From the NCBI RefSeq assembly GCF_023205015.1, contig NZ_CP096258.1:2356001-2420000 (forward strand): DNA of 64,000 bases, in the 5' to 3' direction. Shown here one piece after another: positions 8,537 through 16,843 of this stretch. The stretch is from Providencia rettgeri (GTDB lineage: Bacteria; Pseudomonadota; Gammaproteobacteria; Enterobacterales; Enterobacteriaceae). Position 1 is the first letter of the stretch, and each line of letters starts with the position of its first letter. The position numbers and the translations under genes are program-made. The notes beneath the pieces were generated by a model. That model saw nothing but the letters and a program-made list of their open reading frames with translations. It was not told the origin of the DNA and did not search any database.

Positions 8537-9409
8537 TTAGCTACTTTTTACCGCATTCCAAAGCGTCCAAACTGCATTATCATCATTAGGCAGCCATAAG
8601 TTTCGGCCAAGTTCTATCCAAGAGCATGGTCGATGAAAATCTGAACCAACGGATGTATGTAAGCTAGCATTATTGGCTAATTCAGCTAAGTATTGTTTTT
8701 CATTTGGGGGTTGCTGGCAATGAGAAACTTCCATGGCATCACCTTCACACTGTTTAAAATACGCAACCAACCGTTTTAGCCATTTATTGGATAGTTGATA
8801 CTTAGCAGGATGCGCCAATACCGCAACACCGCCTGCTGCATGGATTGCGTCAATGGAGGCTTGAATTGTGCACCACTTCGCAGGGACATATCCTGTTTTC
8901 CCTTTTGATAAATAGCGCTTAAACACGTTATTAATGGTTTTTTCTTTTCCTATTTGCACGATATATTGTGCAAAATGTGCCCGTGTTACCTGCCCGCCAC
9001 CAGAAATGCACTGTGCGTTCTCCCACGCATCATCAATGCCTGCTTTTTGTAATCGCCTGCCCATCTCAATACCACGTTCGAAACGACGCTCAGATTGCTC
9101 TTTTAACAATTCAACCATAGCTGGATGCGAAGGAGAAAAATTTAATCCCACAATATGTATTTCAATATTTTCCCAAAGCGTCGAAATTTCAACACCATTG
9201 ATGAGCTCAATTGGCCTTTCATTTTCAGTAAGATAGCGGCGGGCCTCAAGTACCCCCTCACAAGTATCGTGATCGGTAATTGCTAAAATATTAACCCCTT
9301 TTTCAATCGCGCGTTCGATTAACGCGGCAGGAGTGAGTTCACCATCCGAGGCAGTCGTATGGCTATGCAAATCATAACGAGTCACTAATGGCGTCGAGGT
9401 TGTCGACAT
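8537..9409 (-). CDS. rnm: 5'-3' exoribonuclease Rnm (RNase AM; formerly YciV/TrpH), PHP domain
   Basis: PHP-family metal-dependent phosphoesterase of 290 residues. In E. coli the protein is a 5'-3' exoribonuclease that matures the 5' ends of rRNAs and also degrades short RNA and pAp-type nucleotides. Metal-ligand motifs are visible: DLHSHTTASDGE near residue 13, ITDHDT near 50, AHPAKY near 195 and GSDFHRP near 255. The start at 9409 has GGAGAAG about 10 nt upstream; an in-frame ATG at 9433 is less likely. It is divergent from the trp operon, as in E. coli. Confidence 0.93.
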   Translation of the reverse strand: MSTTSTPLVTRYDLHSHTTASDGELTPAALIERAIEKGVNILAITDHDTCEGVLEARRYLTENERPIELINGVEISTLWENIEIHIVGLNFSPSHPAMVELLKEQSERRFERGIEMGRRLQKAGIDDAWENAQCISGGGQVTRAHFAQYIVQIGKEKTINNVFKRYLSKGKTGYVPAKWCTIQASIDAIHAAGGVAVLAHPAKYQLSNKWLKRLVAYFKQCEGDAMEVSHCQQPPNEKQYLAELANNASLHTSVGSDFHRPCSWIELGRNLWLPNDDNAVWTLWNAVKSS

Positions 9410-9467
9410 ATTGATATCTTCTCCAATTTCCATGAAAAACTATTTTCCTAATAAATTAACAAAGTCC

Positions 9468-9496
9468 TTGACATAAATATCATGATCCAGTTAACT
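9468..9496 (+). promoter_or_regulatory. trp operon promoter
   Basis: A -35 box TTGACA (9468-9473) and -10 box TTAACT (9491-9496) are separated by 17 bp. This layout and the sequence around the -10 box are very close to the E. coli trp promoter as I remember it. Confidence 0.9.
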
Positions 9497-9502
9497 AGTA
9501 CG
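9486..9502. promoter_or_regulatory. TrpR operator
   Basis: The dyad CCAGTTAACTAG followed by TACG overlaps the -10 box and matches the TrpR operator (consensus CTAGTTAACTAG) with one changed base. Tryptophan-bound TrpR would block RNA polymerase here. No trpR gene is in the window. Confidence 0.88.
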
Positions 9503-9550
9503 CAAGATAACTAAAACCGAAAATAATCAATTTATCCAGTGAGGCATACA

Positions 9551-9622
9551 ATGACTTTATTTAACTTATCAAATCGTTGGTGGCGTGACTTCCCAAATTG
9601 GGCGGAAGCCGCACGCGCATAG
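9551..9622 (+). CDS. trpL: trp operon leader peptide TrpL
   Basis: 23-codon leader peptide MTLFNLSNRWWRDFPNWAEA plus ARA, with tandem Trp codons 10-11 (9578-9583) and a third Trp at codon 17 (9599-9601). It is preceded by GAGG 7 nt upstream. When charged tRNA-Trp is scarce the ribosome stalls at the Trp pair and frees the antiterminator. Too short for routine gene callers. Confidence 0.94.
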   Translation: MTLFNLSNRWWRDFPNWAEAARA

Positions 9623-9670
9623 TTATTGTATGTTTCAGTGCCAGACCCGCCCTTCCTCGGCGGGTTTTTT
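9583..9670 (+). promoter_or_regulatory. trp attenuator (mutually exclusive RNA hairpins)
   Basis: The 1:2 pause hairpin pairs GCGTG (9583-9587) with CACGC (9612-9616), plus inner CTTCC (9589-9593) with GGAAG (9604-9608). The antiterminator 2:3 pairs GGGCGG (9600-9605) with CCGCCC (9647-9652). The terminator 3:4 pairs ACCCGCC (9645-9651) with GGCGGGT (9659-9665) and is followed by six T residues. The three options share segments, which is classic transcription attenuation. Confidence 0.92.
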
Positions 9671-9699
9671 AATGTCAAAAATTAATGTAAGGCAACAAA

Positions 9700-11274
9700 A
9701 TGAACGAACAAAGCACCACATTAGCACATTTTACGTATCTGGATAGCCCAATTAATTATCAGCCTGATCCAACATTATTATTTAATCATCTGTGTCATCA
9801 AGTTCCATCAACAATGCTGTTGGAATCTGCTGAAATTAATAATAAAGCTAACTTACAAAGCTTGCTTGTTGTCAACAGTGCGCTGCGTATTCGTGCTTTT
9901 GGCCAAAAAGTTGAAATCGAAGCGTTAACGCCAAATGGCCAGGCTTTACTGCCAAAACTGTTAGCGCAATTAATAGATTTAATCGCACATCATAACCTGC
10001 AAGAAAATAGCTTAACGGTAACCTTTAGCCTGCCAGCAACAGATTTAGACGAAGACAGTCGTCTAAAGGCGGCATCTTGTTTGGATGTTTTGCGTGCGCT
10101 ACCCGCGCTCGCGCAAACTTATTCAACAAAACCTGAAAATATGTTTGTTAGTGGGCTATTTGCTTACGATTTAGTCGCCAGTTTTGAAGATTTACCCAGC
10201 GTTAATACCGTTAATCAGTGCCCTGACTATTGTTTTTTTGTTGCTGAACATTATTTAGTGATCGACCATCAAAATCAGGCTGCTCGGCTAAAAAGTGTCT
10301 TATTTACGCAAAATGAGCAAAATGTCGAAACTGTGAAGCAACGTCACTCACAAATTATTACTTCGTGCCGGCCTTTCTTACCGGCGCTTCCTTTAGCAAC
10401 GGCGCCCGATTTTTCTGTATCGATAAACAAAAATGACCAAGAATATGGGGAGGTTGTTACCTCATTAAAAGAAGCCATATACCGCGGTGATATATTTCAG
10501 GTTGTCCCCTCTCGTAAATTTACGATGCCGTGCTCGCATCCTTTGATTGCGTACCAAAAACTCAAAGCACAAAACCCAAGTCCTTATATGTTCTACATGC
10601 AAGATGACGCATTCACACTTTTTGGCGCTTCGCCTGAAAGTGCTCTCAAATATGCGACAGAAAACCGCAAGGTGGAAATTTACCCAATCGCTGGAACTCG
10701 CCCTCGAGGCCGTAATGCACAAGGTGAATTAGACCTTGATTTAGATAGCCGAATTGAGCTTTCCATGCGCTCAGATGAAAAAGAGCTTGCTGAACACATT
10801 ATGTTAGTTGACCTAGCACGCAACGATTTAGCCCGTATTTGTGAAGCGGGTAGCCGTTACGTTGCCAATCTAACTAAGGTTGATCGCTACTCTTTCGTGA
10901 TGCATTTAGTTTCTCATGTCGTAGGAACATTACGCCAAGATTTAGATGTTTTTCATGCATATCAAGCCTGTATGAATATGGGGACTTTAACGGGGGCACC
11001 AAAGGTCAAAGCAATGCAGCTGATTGCGCAATATGAACAAGAGCGCCGCGGATCATACGGCGGAGCCGTAGGATATTTTCAAGGAAATGGTGATTTTGAT
11101 ACCTGCATCGTCATTCGTTCTGCTTACGTAGAAAATGGCATTGCCACTGTACAAGCGGGAGGTGGCGTCGTTCTAGACTCAGTCCCTCAAGCCGAAGCCG
11201 ATGAGACCCGTAATAAAGCACGTGCAGTGATCCGCGCAATTGCCCAAGCACACCAAGTTAAGGAGTTATTCTAA
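9700..11274 (+). CDS. trpE: Anthranilate synthase component I
   Basis: Converts chorismate to anthranilate with ammonia delivered by TrpG; the first committed step of tryptophan synthesis. It has 524 residues, the usual length. The feedback-inhibition element LLESAE lies near residue 41, which suggests inhibition by tryptophan as in other enterobacteria. Catalytic blocks include PIAGTRPRGR near 333, GTLTGAPKVKAMQL near 430 and YGGAVGYF near 455. It is the first structural gene behind the attenuator. Its stop overlaps the trpG start (TAATG), implying coupled, equimolar translation of the two subunits. Confidence 0.98.
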   Translation: MNEQSTTLAHFTYLDSPINYQPDPTLLFNHLCHQVPSTMLLESAEINNKANLQSLLVVNSALRIRAFGQKVEIEALTPNGQALLPKLLAQLIDLIAHHNLQENSLTVTFSLPATDLDEDSRLKAASCLDVLRALPALAQTYSTKPENMFVSGLFAYDLVASFEDLPSVNTVNQCPDYCFFVAEHYLVIDHQNQAARLKSVLFTQNEQNVETVKQRHSQIITSCRPFLPALPLATAPDFSVSINKNDQEYGEVVTSLKEAIYRGDIFQVVPSRKFTMPCSHPLIAYQKLKAQNPSPYMFYMQDDAFTLFGASPESALKYATENRKVEIYPIAGTRPRGRNAQGELDLDLDSRIELSMRSDEKELAEHIMLVDLARNDLARICEAGSRYVANLTKVDRYSFVMHLVSHVVGTLRQDLDVFHAYQACMNMGTLTGAPKVKAMQLIAQYEQERRGSYGGAVGYFQGNGDFDTCIVIRSAYVENGIATVQAGGGVVLDSVPQAEADETRNKARAVIRAIAQAHQVKELF

Positions 11275-11885
11275 TGGCCAACATTTTACTGCTCGATAAC
11301 GTTGACTCCTTTACTTATAACCTTGTAGACCAACTGCGTGCAGGTGGCCATAACGTGGTTATTTACCGCAACACCGTCAATGTAGAACACATTTTATCTG
11401 TATTAGAACAAATGGTTTCACCAATTTTAGTCTTATCGCCCGGTCCAGGAAAACCGAGCGAAGCAGGTTCAATGCCAGAAGTTTTAATGCGAGTAAAAGG
11501 CAAAATTCCTGTTATCGGTATTTGTTTAGGCCACCAAGCTATCGTAGAAGCCTATGGTGGAACCGTCTCTGCCGCTGGTGAAATTTTGCATGGTAAGTCA
11601 TCAATCGCCACACATGATGGTTTAGCCATGTTTAACCATCTTGAAAACCCAATATCCGTGGCTCGTTACCACTCCCTAGTTGGTAGCCAAATTCCAGAAA
11701 GCTTGACCATTTGTGCCCAGTCAAATGGCATGGTCATGGCTGTTCGTAGTGATAGCGATAGAGTATGTGGATTCCAGTTTCATCCTGAATCCATTTTAAC
11801 AACGCAAGGTAAACAGTTGTTAGAAAACACCGTGGCATGGGCTCTTTCTACTCCCAATGCAATCGAATCCTCTCATTCGCACTAA
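11274..11885 (+). CDS. trpG: Anthranilate synthase component II, glutamine amidotransferase (stand-alone TrpG)
   Basis: Releases ammonia from glutamine for TrpE. It has 203 residues. The class I amidotransferase triad is visible: C84 in GICLGHQ, and H170 and E172 in FHPES. The oxyanion segment SPGPGKP is near 55. In E. coli this domain is fused to TrpD; here it is a separate gene ending 21 nt before trpD, as in Serratia. The start overlaps the trpE stop. Confidence 0.97.
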   Translation: MANILLLDNVDSFTYNLVDQLRAGGHNVVIYRNTVNVEHILSVLEQMVSPILVLSPGPGKPSEAGSMPEVLMRVKGKIPVIGICLGHQAIVEAYGGTVSAAGEILHGKSSIATHDGLAMFNHLENPISVARYHSLVGSQIPESLTICAQSNGMVMAVRSDSDRVCGFQFHPESILTTQGKQLLENTVAWALSTPNAIESSHSH

Positions 11886-11906
11886 CGGAAGACTAAAGAG
11901 CCAATT

Positions 11907-12908
11907 ATGCAAAATATTTATGATAAATTATTTAAAGCGCAACCGCTGACTCAGCAAGAAAGCCAGTTCTTATTTAATGCCATCATTCAAGGTGAATTGA
12001 CAGAGCCTCAGTTAGCAGCAGTATTAATCAGCATGAAAATGCGTGGTGAACAACCGCAAGAAATTGCGGGTGCTGCTCTAGCTTGTTTAGAAAATGCGCA
12101 ACCCTTTCCTCGTCCTGACTACTCATTCAGTGATATTGTTGGCACGGGAGGTGATGGCGCAAATAGTATCAATATTTCAACAGCGAGCGCATTCGTTGCT
12201 GCGGAATGCGGTATTAAAGTCGCTAAACACGGTAATCGCAGTGTTTCGAGCCGTTCAGGATCTTCAGATTTACTTGCAGCTTTTGGTATCGCTCTAGATC
12301 TTAGCGCACAAAGTGCTCGTGACGCATTAGATGAACTTGGAGTTTGTTTCTTATTTGCACCGCAATATCACAGTGGGTTCCGCCATGCGGCCCCTGTACG
12401 TACTCAACTAAAAACTCGAACGTTATTTAATGTATTGGGGCCTTTAATTAATCCGGCTCGCCCTCCGATTGCCCTTATCGGTGTTTATCAAGCGTCATTG
12501 GTAAAACCCGTGTCTGAAACATTACAGATGCTTGGTTTTACCCGTGCTGCTGTGGTACACAGTGGGGGGATGGATGAAGTTTCATTACATGCAGTCACGC
12601 AAGTTGCTGAATTAAAAGATGGCAAAGTACAACATTACCAATTAACAGCAGATGATTTTGGGTTAGCACCATATCAATTACGTGACTTAGAAGGCGGTAC
12701 ACCAGATGAAAACCGCCTATTACTTAGCCATTTACTTCAAGGCCATGGGCAAGCCGCTCACGAAGCCGCGGTTGCGGCCAATGTTGCCATGTTGATGCGT
12801 ATTAATGGCCATGAAGATTTAAAACAAAACAGCGAGCATGCACTCGCAATCATTCGTAGCGGTAAAGCATTTGACCGCGTTACAGCACTCGCGGCAAGGA
12901 ACCAATAA
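11907..12908 (+). CDS. trpD: Anthranilate phosphoribosyltransferase
   Basis: Transfers phosphoribose from PRPP to anthranilate. It has 333 residues, the stand-alone length without the TrpG domain. The PRPP-binding GTGGDGANSINIST lies near residue 79-92, followed by KHGNRSVSSRSGSSD near 106-120. It is preceded by a short 21-nt gap after trpG, and its stop is 1 nt before the trpCF start, so it is in the same operon. Confidence 0.97.
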   Translation: MQNIYDKLFKAQPLTQQESQFLFNAIIQGELTEPQLAAVLISMKMRGEQPQEIAGAALACLENAQPFPRPDYSFSDIVGTGGDGANSINISTASAFVAAECGIKVAKHGNRSVSSRSGSSDLLAAFGIALDLSAQSARDALDELGVCFLFAPQYHSGFRHAAPVRTQLKTRTLFNVLGPLINPARPPIALIGVYQASLVKPVSETLQMLGFTRAAVVHSGGMDEVSLHAVTQVAELKDGKVQHYQLTADDFGLAPYQLRDLEGGTPDENRLLLSHLLQGHGQAAHEAAVAANVAMLMRINGHEDLKQNSEHALAIIRSGKAFDRVTALAARNQ

Positions 12909-12909
12909 A

Positions 12910-14286
12910 ATGAAAGCGACTGTCTTACAAAAAATTGTTGATGATAAAGTTGATTATTTAATTGAACGCAAAACCAAGCAACCGTTAGAGAGCTTTATTG
13001 ATGATATTCAGCCTAGTCAGCGTAGCTTCTATCACGCTCTAAGCGCAAAACGCCCTGTTTTCATTTTAGAGTGCAAAAAAGCATCTCCGTCAAAGGGCTT
13101 GCTGCGTGCAGACTTCGACCCTGCTATGATAGCCAAGGCATATGCACCTTATGCCAGCGCCATCTCAGTTCTCACAGATGAAAAATATTTTCAAGGCAAA
13201 ATGGATTACCTGACGATTGTCAGTAATACCGTAACACAACCCGTGTTGTGCAAAGATTTTATTATTGACCCATACCAAATCTATCTCGCACGTTACTATC
13301 AAGCGGATGCTATCTTACTGATGTTATCTGTCTTAGATGATGATGAATATATAGCATTAGCTGAAGTTGCTCATCAACTGAGTATGGGAATTTTAACAGA
13401 AGTCAGTAATGAAGAAGAATTAGAGAGAGCGATTCAGTTAAAAGCCAAGGTTGTTGGCATCAATAACCGTGATTTACGTGACCTTTCTATTGATTTAAAT
13501 CGAACTCGTGAACTCGCGCCTCGCTTAGCTGAAGATACCATCGTAATTAGTGAGTCGGGGATCAATTTACATCAGCATATCCAATCACTTAGAAAATTTG
13601 CAAATGGCTTTTTAATTGGCAGTGCCCTAATGGAGCAAGCCAACCTAGATAAAGCTATTCATCGCCTATTAGTTGGAGAGCATAAAGTCTGTGGTTTGAC
13701 CCGCGAACAAGATGCAAAAGCCGCATTTGAAGCAGGCGCATACTACGGCGGGTTAATTTTTGCTGAAACCTCCCCCCGAAAAGTGACGCTGTCACGGGCG
13801 AAAAATATCATTCATGCCGCGCCTTTAAAATATGTCGGTGTTTTCCGTAATCAGTCCGCTGACTTTGTTGCCCATATCGCTAAGCAGCTTGCGTTATCTG
13901 CTGTGCAATTACATGGCGATGAAGATATTTCTTATATCAATACGTTAAGAACATTTCTACCAAGCTACTGTGAAGTTTGGAAAGCACTCGATATGTCACG
14001 AACGACTTTAAATGACTACGACACACAAGGTATTGATGTGTTACTACTGGATAATGGCTCCGGTGGAACTGGCAAAACCTTCGATTGGTCAACTGCCCCC
14101 TCGTCCACAACACAGAAATTAATGATAGCTGGCGGGCTTACCCTTGATAACTGCCTAGACGCGGCAAAGTTACTGTGCAACGGATTAGACTTTAATTCAG
14201 GGGTTGAAATTGAACCGGGTATAAAAAGCGAACAAAAAATAAATTTGGTGTTATCAGCGTTGTTAGCCGAATCAACGGCTCACTAA
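12910..14286 (+). CDS. trpCF: Bifunctional indole-3-glycerol-phosphate synthase / phosphoribosylanthranilate isomerase
   Basis: Carries out two consecutive steps of tryptophan synthesis. It has 458 residues: the TrpC domain about 1-255 (FILECKKASPSKG near 52, VISESGIN near 210) fused to the TrpF domain about 256-458 (KVCGLTREQDA near 258, VQLHGDED near 332). The open frame extends upstream into trpD, but the start is taken at ATG 12910, one base after the trpD stop, because family members begin close to this MKATVLQKIV sequence. The C-F fusion is the normal enterobacterial arrangement. Confidence 0.97.
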   Translation: MKATVLQKIVDDKVDYLIERKTKQPLESFIDDIQPSQRSFYHALSAKRPVFILECKKASPSKGLLRADFDPAMIAKAYAPYASAISVLTDEKYFQGKMDYLTIVSNTVTQPVLCKDFIIDPYQIYLARYYQADAILLMLSVLDDDEYIALAEVAHQLSMGILTEVSNEEELERAIQLKAKVVGINNRDLRDLSIDLNRTRELAPRLAEDTIVISESGINLHQHIQSLRKFANGFLIGSALMEQANLDKAIHRLLVGEHKVCGLTREQDAKAAFEAGAYYGGLIFAETSPRKVTLSRAKNIIHAAPLKYVGVFRNQSADFVAHIAKQLALSAVQLHGDEDISYINTLRTFLPSYCEVWKALDMSRTTLNDYDTQGIDVLLLDNGSGGTGKTFDWSTAPSSTTQKLMIAGGLTLDNCLDAAKLLCNGLDFNSGVEIEPGIKSEQKINLVLSALLAESTAH

Positions 14287-14348
14287 TACACAACGAAAGA
14301 TAAAACTCCAACACCAATTAATGTAACTTAAAAAATGGACAATAAATA

Positions 14349-15539
14349 ATGAGCAAATTAGATCCGTATTTTGGCGAGTTTGGTGGGCAATATGTCCCAG
14401 AAATTCTTATTCCTGCATTAAACCAATTAGAAGACGCGTTTATCGACGCACAGAATGATGATGAATTTATTCGTGAGTTTCACGACTTACTAAAAAACTA
14501 TGCAGGTCGCCCGACTGCGCTAACGTTATGTAAAAATCTAACCGCAGGTACAAAAACAAAACTCTATTTAAAGCGGGAAGATTTACTGCACGGCGGTGCC
14601 CATAAGACTAACCAAGTATTAGGCCAAGCACTACTGGCTAAGCGAATGGGAAAAACTGAAATTATTGCAGAAACAGGCGCTGGGCAACATGGGGTTGCGA
14701 CAGCACTGGCTTGTGCATTACTGAACATGAAATGCCGTATCTATATGGGTGCCAAAGATGTAGAACGCCAGTCTCCCAATGTATTTCGCATGAAATTGAT
14801 GGGCGCTGAAGTTATTCCTGTTCATAGTGGCTCGGCAACATTAAAAGATGCCTGTAATGAAGCATTAAGGGACTGGTCTGGCAGCTATGATAAAGCCCAC
14901 TATTTATTAGGAACAGCGGCAGGTCCTCACCCATATCCAACAATTGTACGTGAATTCCAACGCATGATTGGTGACGAAGCAAAACAACAGATCCTCGAAA
15001 AAGAAGGCCGTTTGCCTGATGCTGTAGTAGCCTGTATTGGCGGTGGTTCAAATGCCATAGGTTTGTTTGCCTCTTTTATTCCAGAAGAAAATGTGAAATT
15101 AATTGGGGTTGAACCTGCTGGGTTAGGTATTGATTCAGGGCAACACGGTGCACCGTTAAAACATGGCCGTGTCGGGATTTATTTCGGTATGAAATCACCG
15201 ATGATGCAAACCAGTGAAGGTCAAATTGAAGAATCGTATTCCATCTCTGCAGGATTGGACTTTCCCTCTGTAGGGCCACAACACGCGCATTTAAACAGTA
15301 TTGGTCGCGCTGAATATGTTTCTATTACCGATGATGAAGCCTTGAATGCGTTTAAATTATTATCACGTAAAGAAGGGATTATTCCTGCACTAGAATCGTC
15401 TCATGCACTGGCACATGCATTGAAAATGGCAGAGCAAGAACCCAACAAAGAACAATTATTAATCGTTAATTTGTCTGGTCGCGGTGATAAAGATATTTTT
15501 ACAGTGCATGATATTTTAGCCAGCAAAGGAGAAATCTAA
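14349..15539 (+). CDS. trpB: Tryptophan synthase beta subunit
   Basis: PLP enzyme that joins indole with serine to make tryptophan. It has 396 residues. The PLP lysine is K86 in HGGAHKTNQ; the phosphate-binding loop GGGSNAIG lies near residue 231 and the AETGAGQHG segment near 110. A 62-nt gap separates it from trpCF, the longest gap between structural genes of the operon. Its stop overlaps the trpA start (TAATG), which fits the alpha2-beta2 complex with indole channelling. Confidence 0.98.
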   Translation: MSKLDPYFGEFGGQYVPEILIPALNQLEDAFIDAQNDDEFIREFHDLLKNYAGRPTALTLCKNLTAGTKTKLYLKREDLLHGGAHKTNQVLGQALLAKRMGKTEIIAETGAGQHGVATALACALLNMKCRIYMGAKDVERQSPNVFRMKLMGAEVIPVHSGSATLKDACNEALRDWSGSYDKAHYLLGTAAGPHPYPTIVREFQRMIGDEAKQQILEKEGRLPDAVVACIGGGSNAIGLFASFIPEENVKLIGVEPAGLGIDSGQHGAPLKHGRVGIYFGMKSPMMQTSEGQIEESYSISAGLDFPSVGPQHAHLNSIGRAEYVSITDDEALNAFKLLSRKEGIIPALESSHALAHALKMAEQEPNKEQLLIVNLSGRGDKDIFTVHDILASKGEI

Positions 15540-16345
15540 TGGAACGCTACACACAACTTTTTGAACGTTTAGCTCATAATAACCAAGGCGCATTTGTTCC
15601 ATTTGTCACTTTAGGTGACCCAGATGCTGAATTATCATTAAAAATTGTCGATGCTTTGATTGCTGGTGGTGCTGATGCATTAGAGATCGGTATTCCATTT
15701 TCTGACCCTCTGGCAGATGGTCCAACCATCCAAAATGCTAATTTACGTGCATTTAAAAGTGAAATCACCCCGACAATTTGTTTCGAATTACTCCGTCGAA
15801 TTAGAGAAAAGCACCCTACTGTTCCTATTGGTTTATTAGTGTATGCAAATTTAGTCTTCACCAATGGTATCGAAAATTTTTATATTCGCTGCGAAAATGC
15901 AGGCGTTGACTCTGTACTCGTTGCAGATGTTCCTATGTCTGAATCAAAACTTTTTCGTGAAGCTGCATTAAAACACAGTATCGCCCCTATTTTTATTTGC
16001 CCACCAAATGCTGATGAAAAGTTACTCCAGCAAATTGGCGAACACAGCCAAGGTTATACTTATTTGTTATCTCGTGCTGGTGTGACGGGTACAGAAAAAC
16101 GCGCTGAAATGCCTTTGACTCATTTAATAAGTCAATTAAACCAATATAAAGCAGCTCCTGCCTTGCAAGGTTTTGGAATATCAGAACCGGAACAAGTCAG
16201 AGAAGCCATTAAAAATGGTGCCGCTGGTGCGATTTCAGGTTCCGCTGTAGTTAAAATTATCGAAAATAACCTCAATCGACCTGATATTATGCTTAAATCA
16301 TTAACGGAGTTTGTTGAAAATATGAAAGCCGCAACACAAAGGTAG
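15539..16345 (+). CDS. trpA: Tryptophan synthase alpha subunit
   Basis: TIM-barrel lyase that cleaves indole-3-glycerol phosphate to indole, which passes to TrpB. It has 268 residues. The catalytic acids are E49 (ALEIGIPFSDP) and D60 (PLADGPT). The phosphate-binding GFGISEP and SGSAVVK segments are near 211 and 233. Last gene of the operon, overlapping trpB by one base. Confidence 0.98.
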   Translation: MERYTQLFERLAHNNQGAFVPFVTLGDPDAELSLKIVDALIAGGADALEIGIPFSDPLADGPTIQNANLRAFKSEITPTICFELLRRIREKHPTVPIGLLVYANLVFTNGIENFYIRCENAGVDSVLVADVPMSESKLFREAALKHSIAPIFICPPNADEKLLQQIGEHSQGYTYLLSRAGVTGTEKRAEMPLTHLISQLNQYKAAPALQGFGISEPEQVREAIKNGAAGAISGSAVVKIIENNLNRPDIMLKSLTEFVENMKAATQR

Positions 16346-16359
16346 ATGGACGAATAAAG

Positions 16360-16398
16360 AGTAATCAAGTCATATTCAAATTTAATGACTTGATTACT
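16360..16398 (+). terminator. Hairpin downstream of trpA (first of two)
   Basis: A perfect 14-bp inverted repeat AGTAATCAAGTCAT (16360-16373) / ATGACTTGATTACT (16385-16398) with an 11-nt loop lies 14 nt after the trpA stop. No clear U-tract follows, so it may act as an RNA 3'-end barrier or a Rho-assisted terminator rather than an intrinsic one. Confidence 0.6.
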
Positions 16399-16418
16399 AA
16401 AATAAGATAATTATTTTT

Positions 16419-16442
16419 AAAATAGTCTACTTTGACTATTTT
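16419..16442 (+). terminator. Hairpin downstream of trpA (second of two)
   Basis: AAAATAGTC (16419-16427) / GACTATTTT (16434-16442) with a 6-nt loop, AT-rich and ending in U residues. Together with the hairpin just upstream it resembles the tandem t-t' ends known for the E. coli trp operon. Confidence 0.5.
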
Positions 16443-16843
16443 AGTATTATTTTCATTTCGACAATAAAAATACGCTAAAATATACTCGACCTTATTCGAA
16501 TAAAAAAATCTTACATCATCAAAAACCACAAATCATAATATTTATTAATGCAATACGCTAATGTCAAAATCAATAGCTACGTGTTATTACACTGGTGTTT
16601 TTTCGTATTAAATCCGTAGCGGAGTAATCATTACCAATTGATTTAAATAATTATTTTCAGGTTAAATATATAATATACCATTTATGTTATAATATAGATA
16701 TTTTACTCTTCTTACATTCCCCAGTACCGACTTAAGTACAATTAAATTTTAATGAAAATTAATATCATGCATAATTCTTATGCTTTAATGGAATTTTTAT
16801 TAGCTATTTTTAATTTTATCTATAGTCTATTTTAGGGATATTT
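16443..16843. other. AT-rich leader region of tpsA-like gene 2
   Basis: About 400 bp without a supportable gene. At 16620-16642 it carries CGGAGTAATCATTACC followed by a TTGATTT block, which is nearly repeated at 19088-19111 upstream of the tpsA remnant and partly at 3080-3095. The ATG of the gene follows an AGGG ribosome binding site. Confidence 0.5.
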
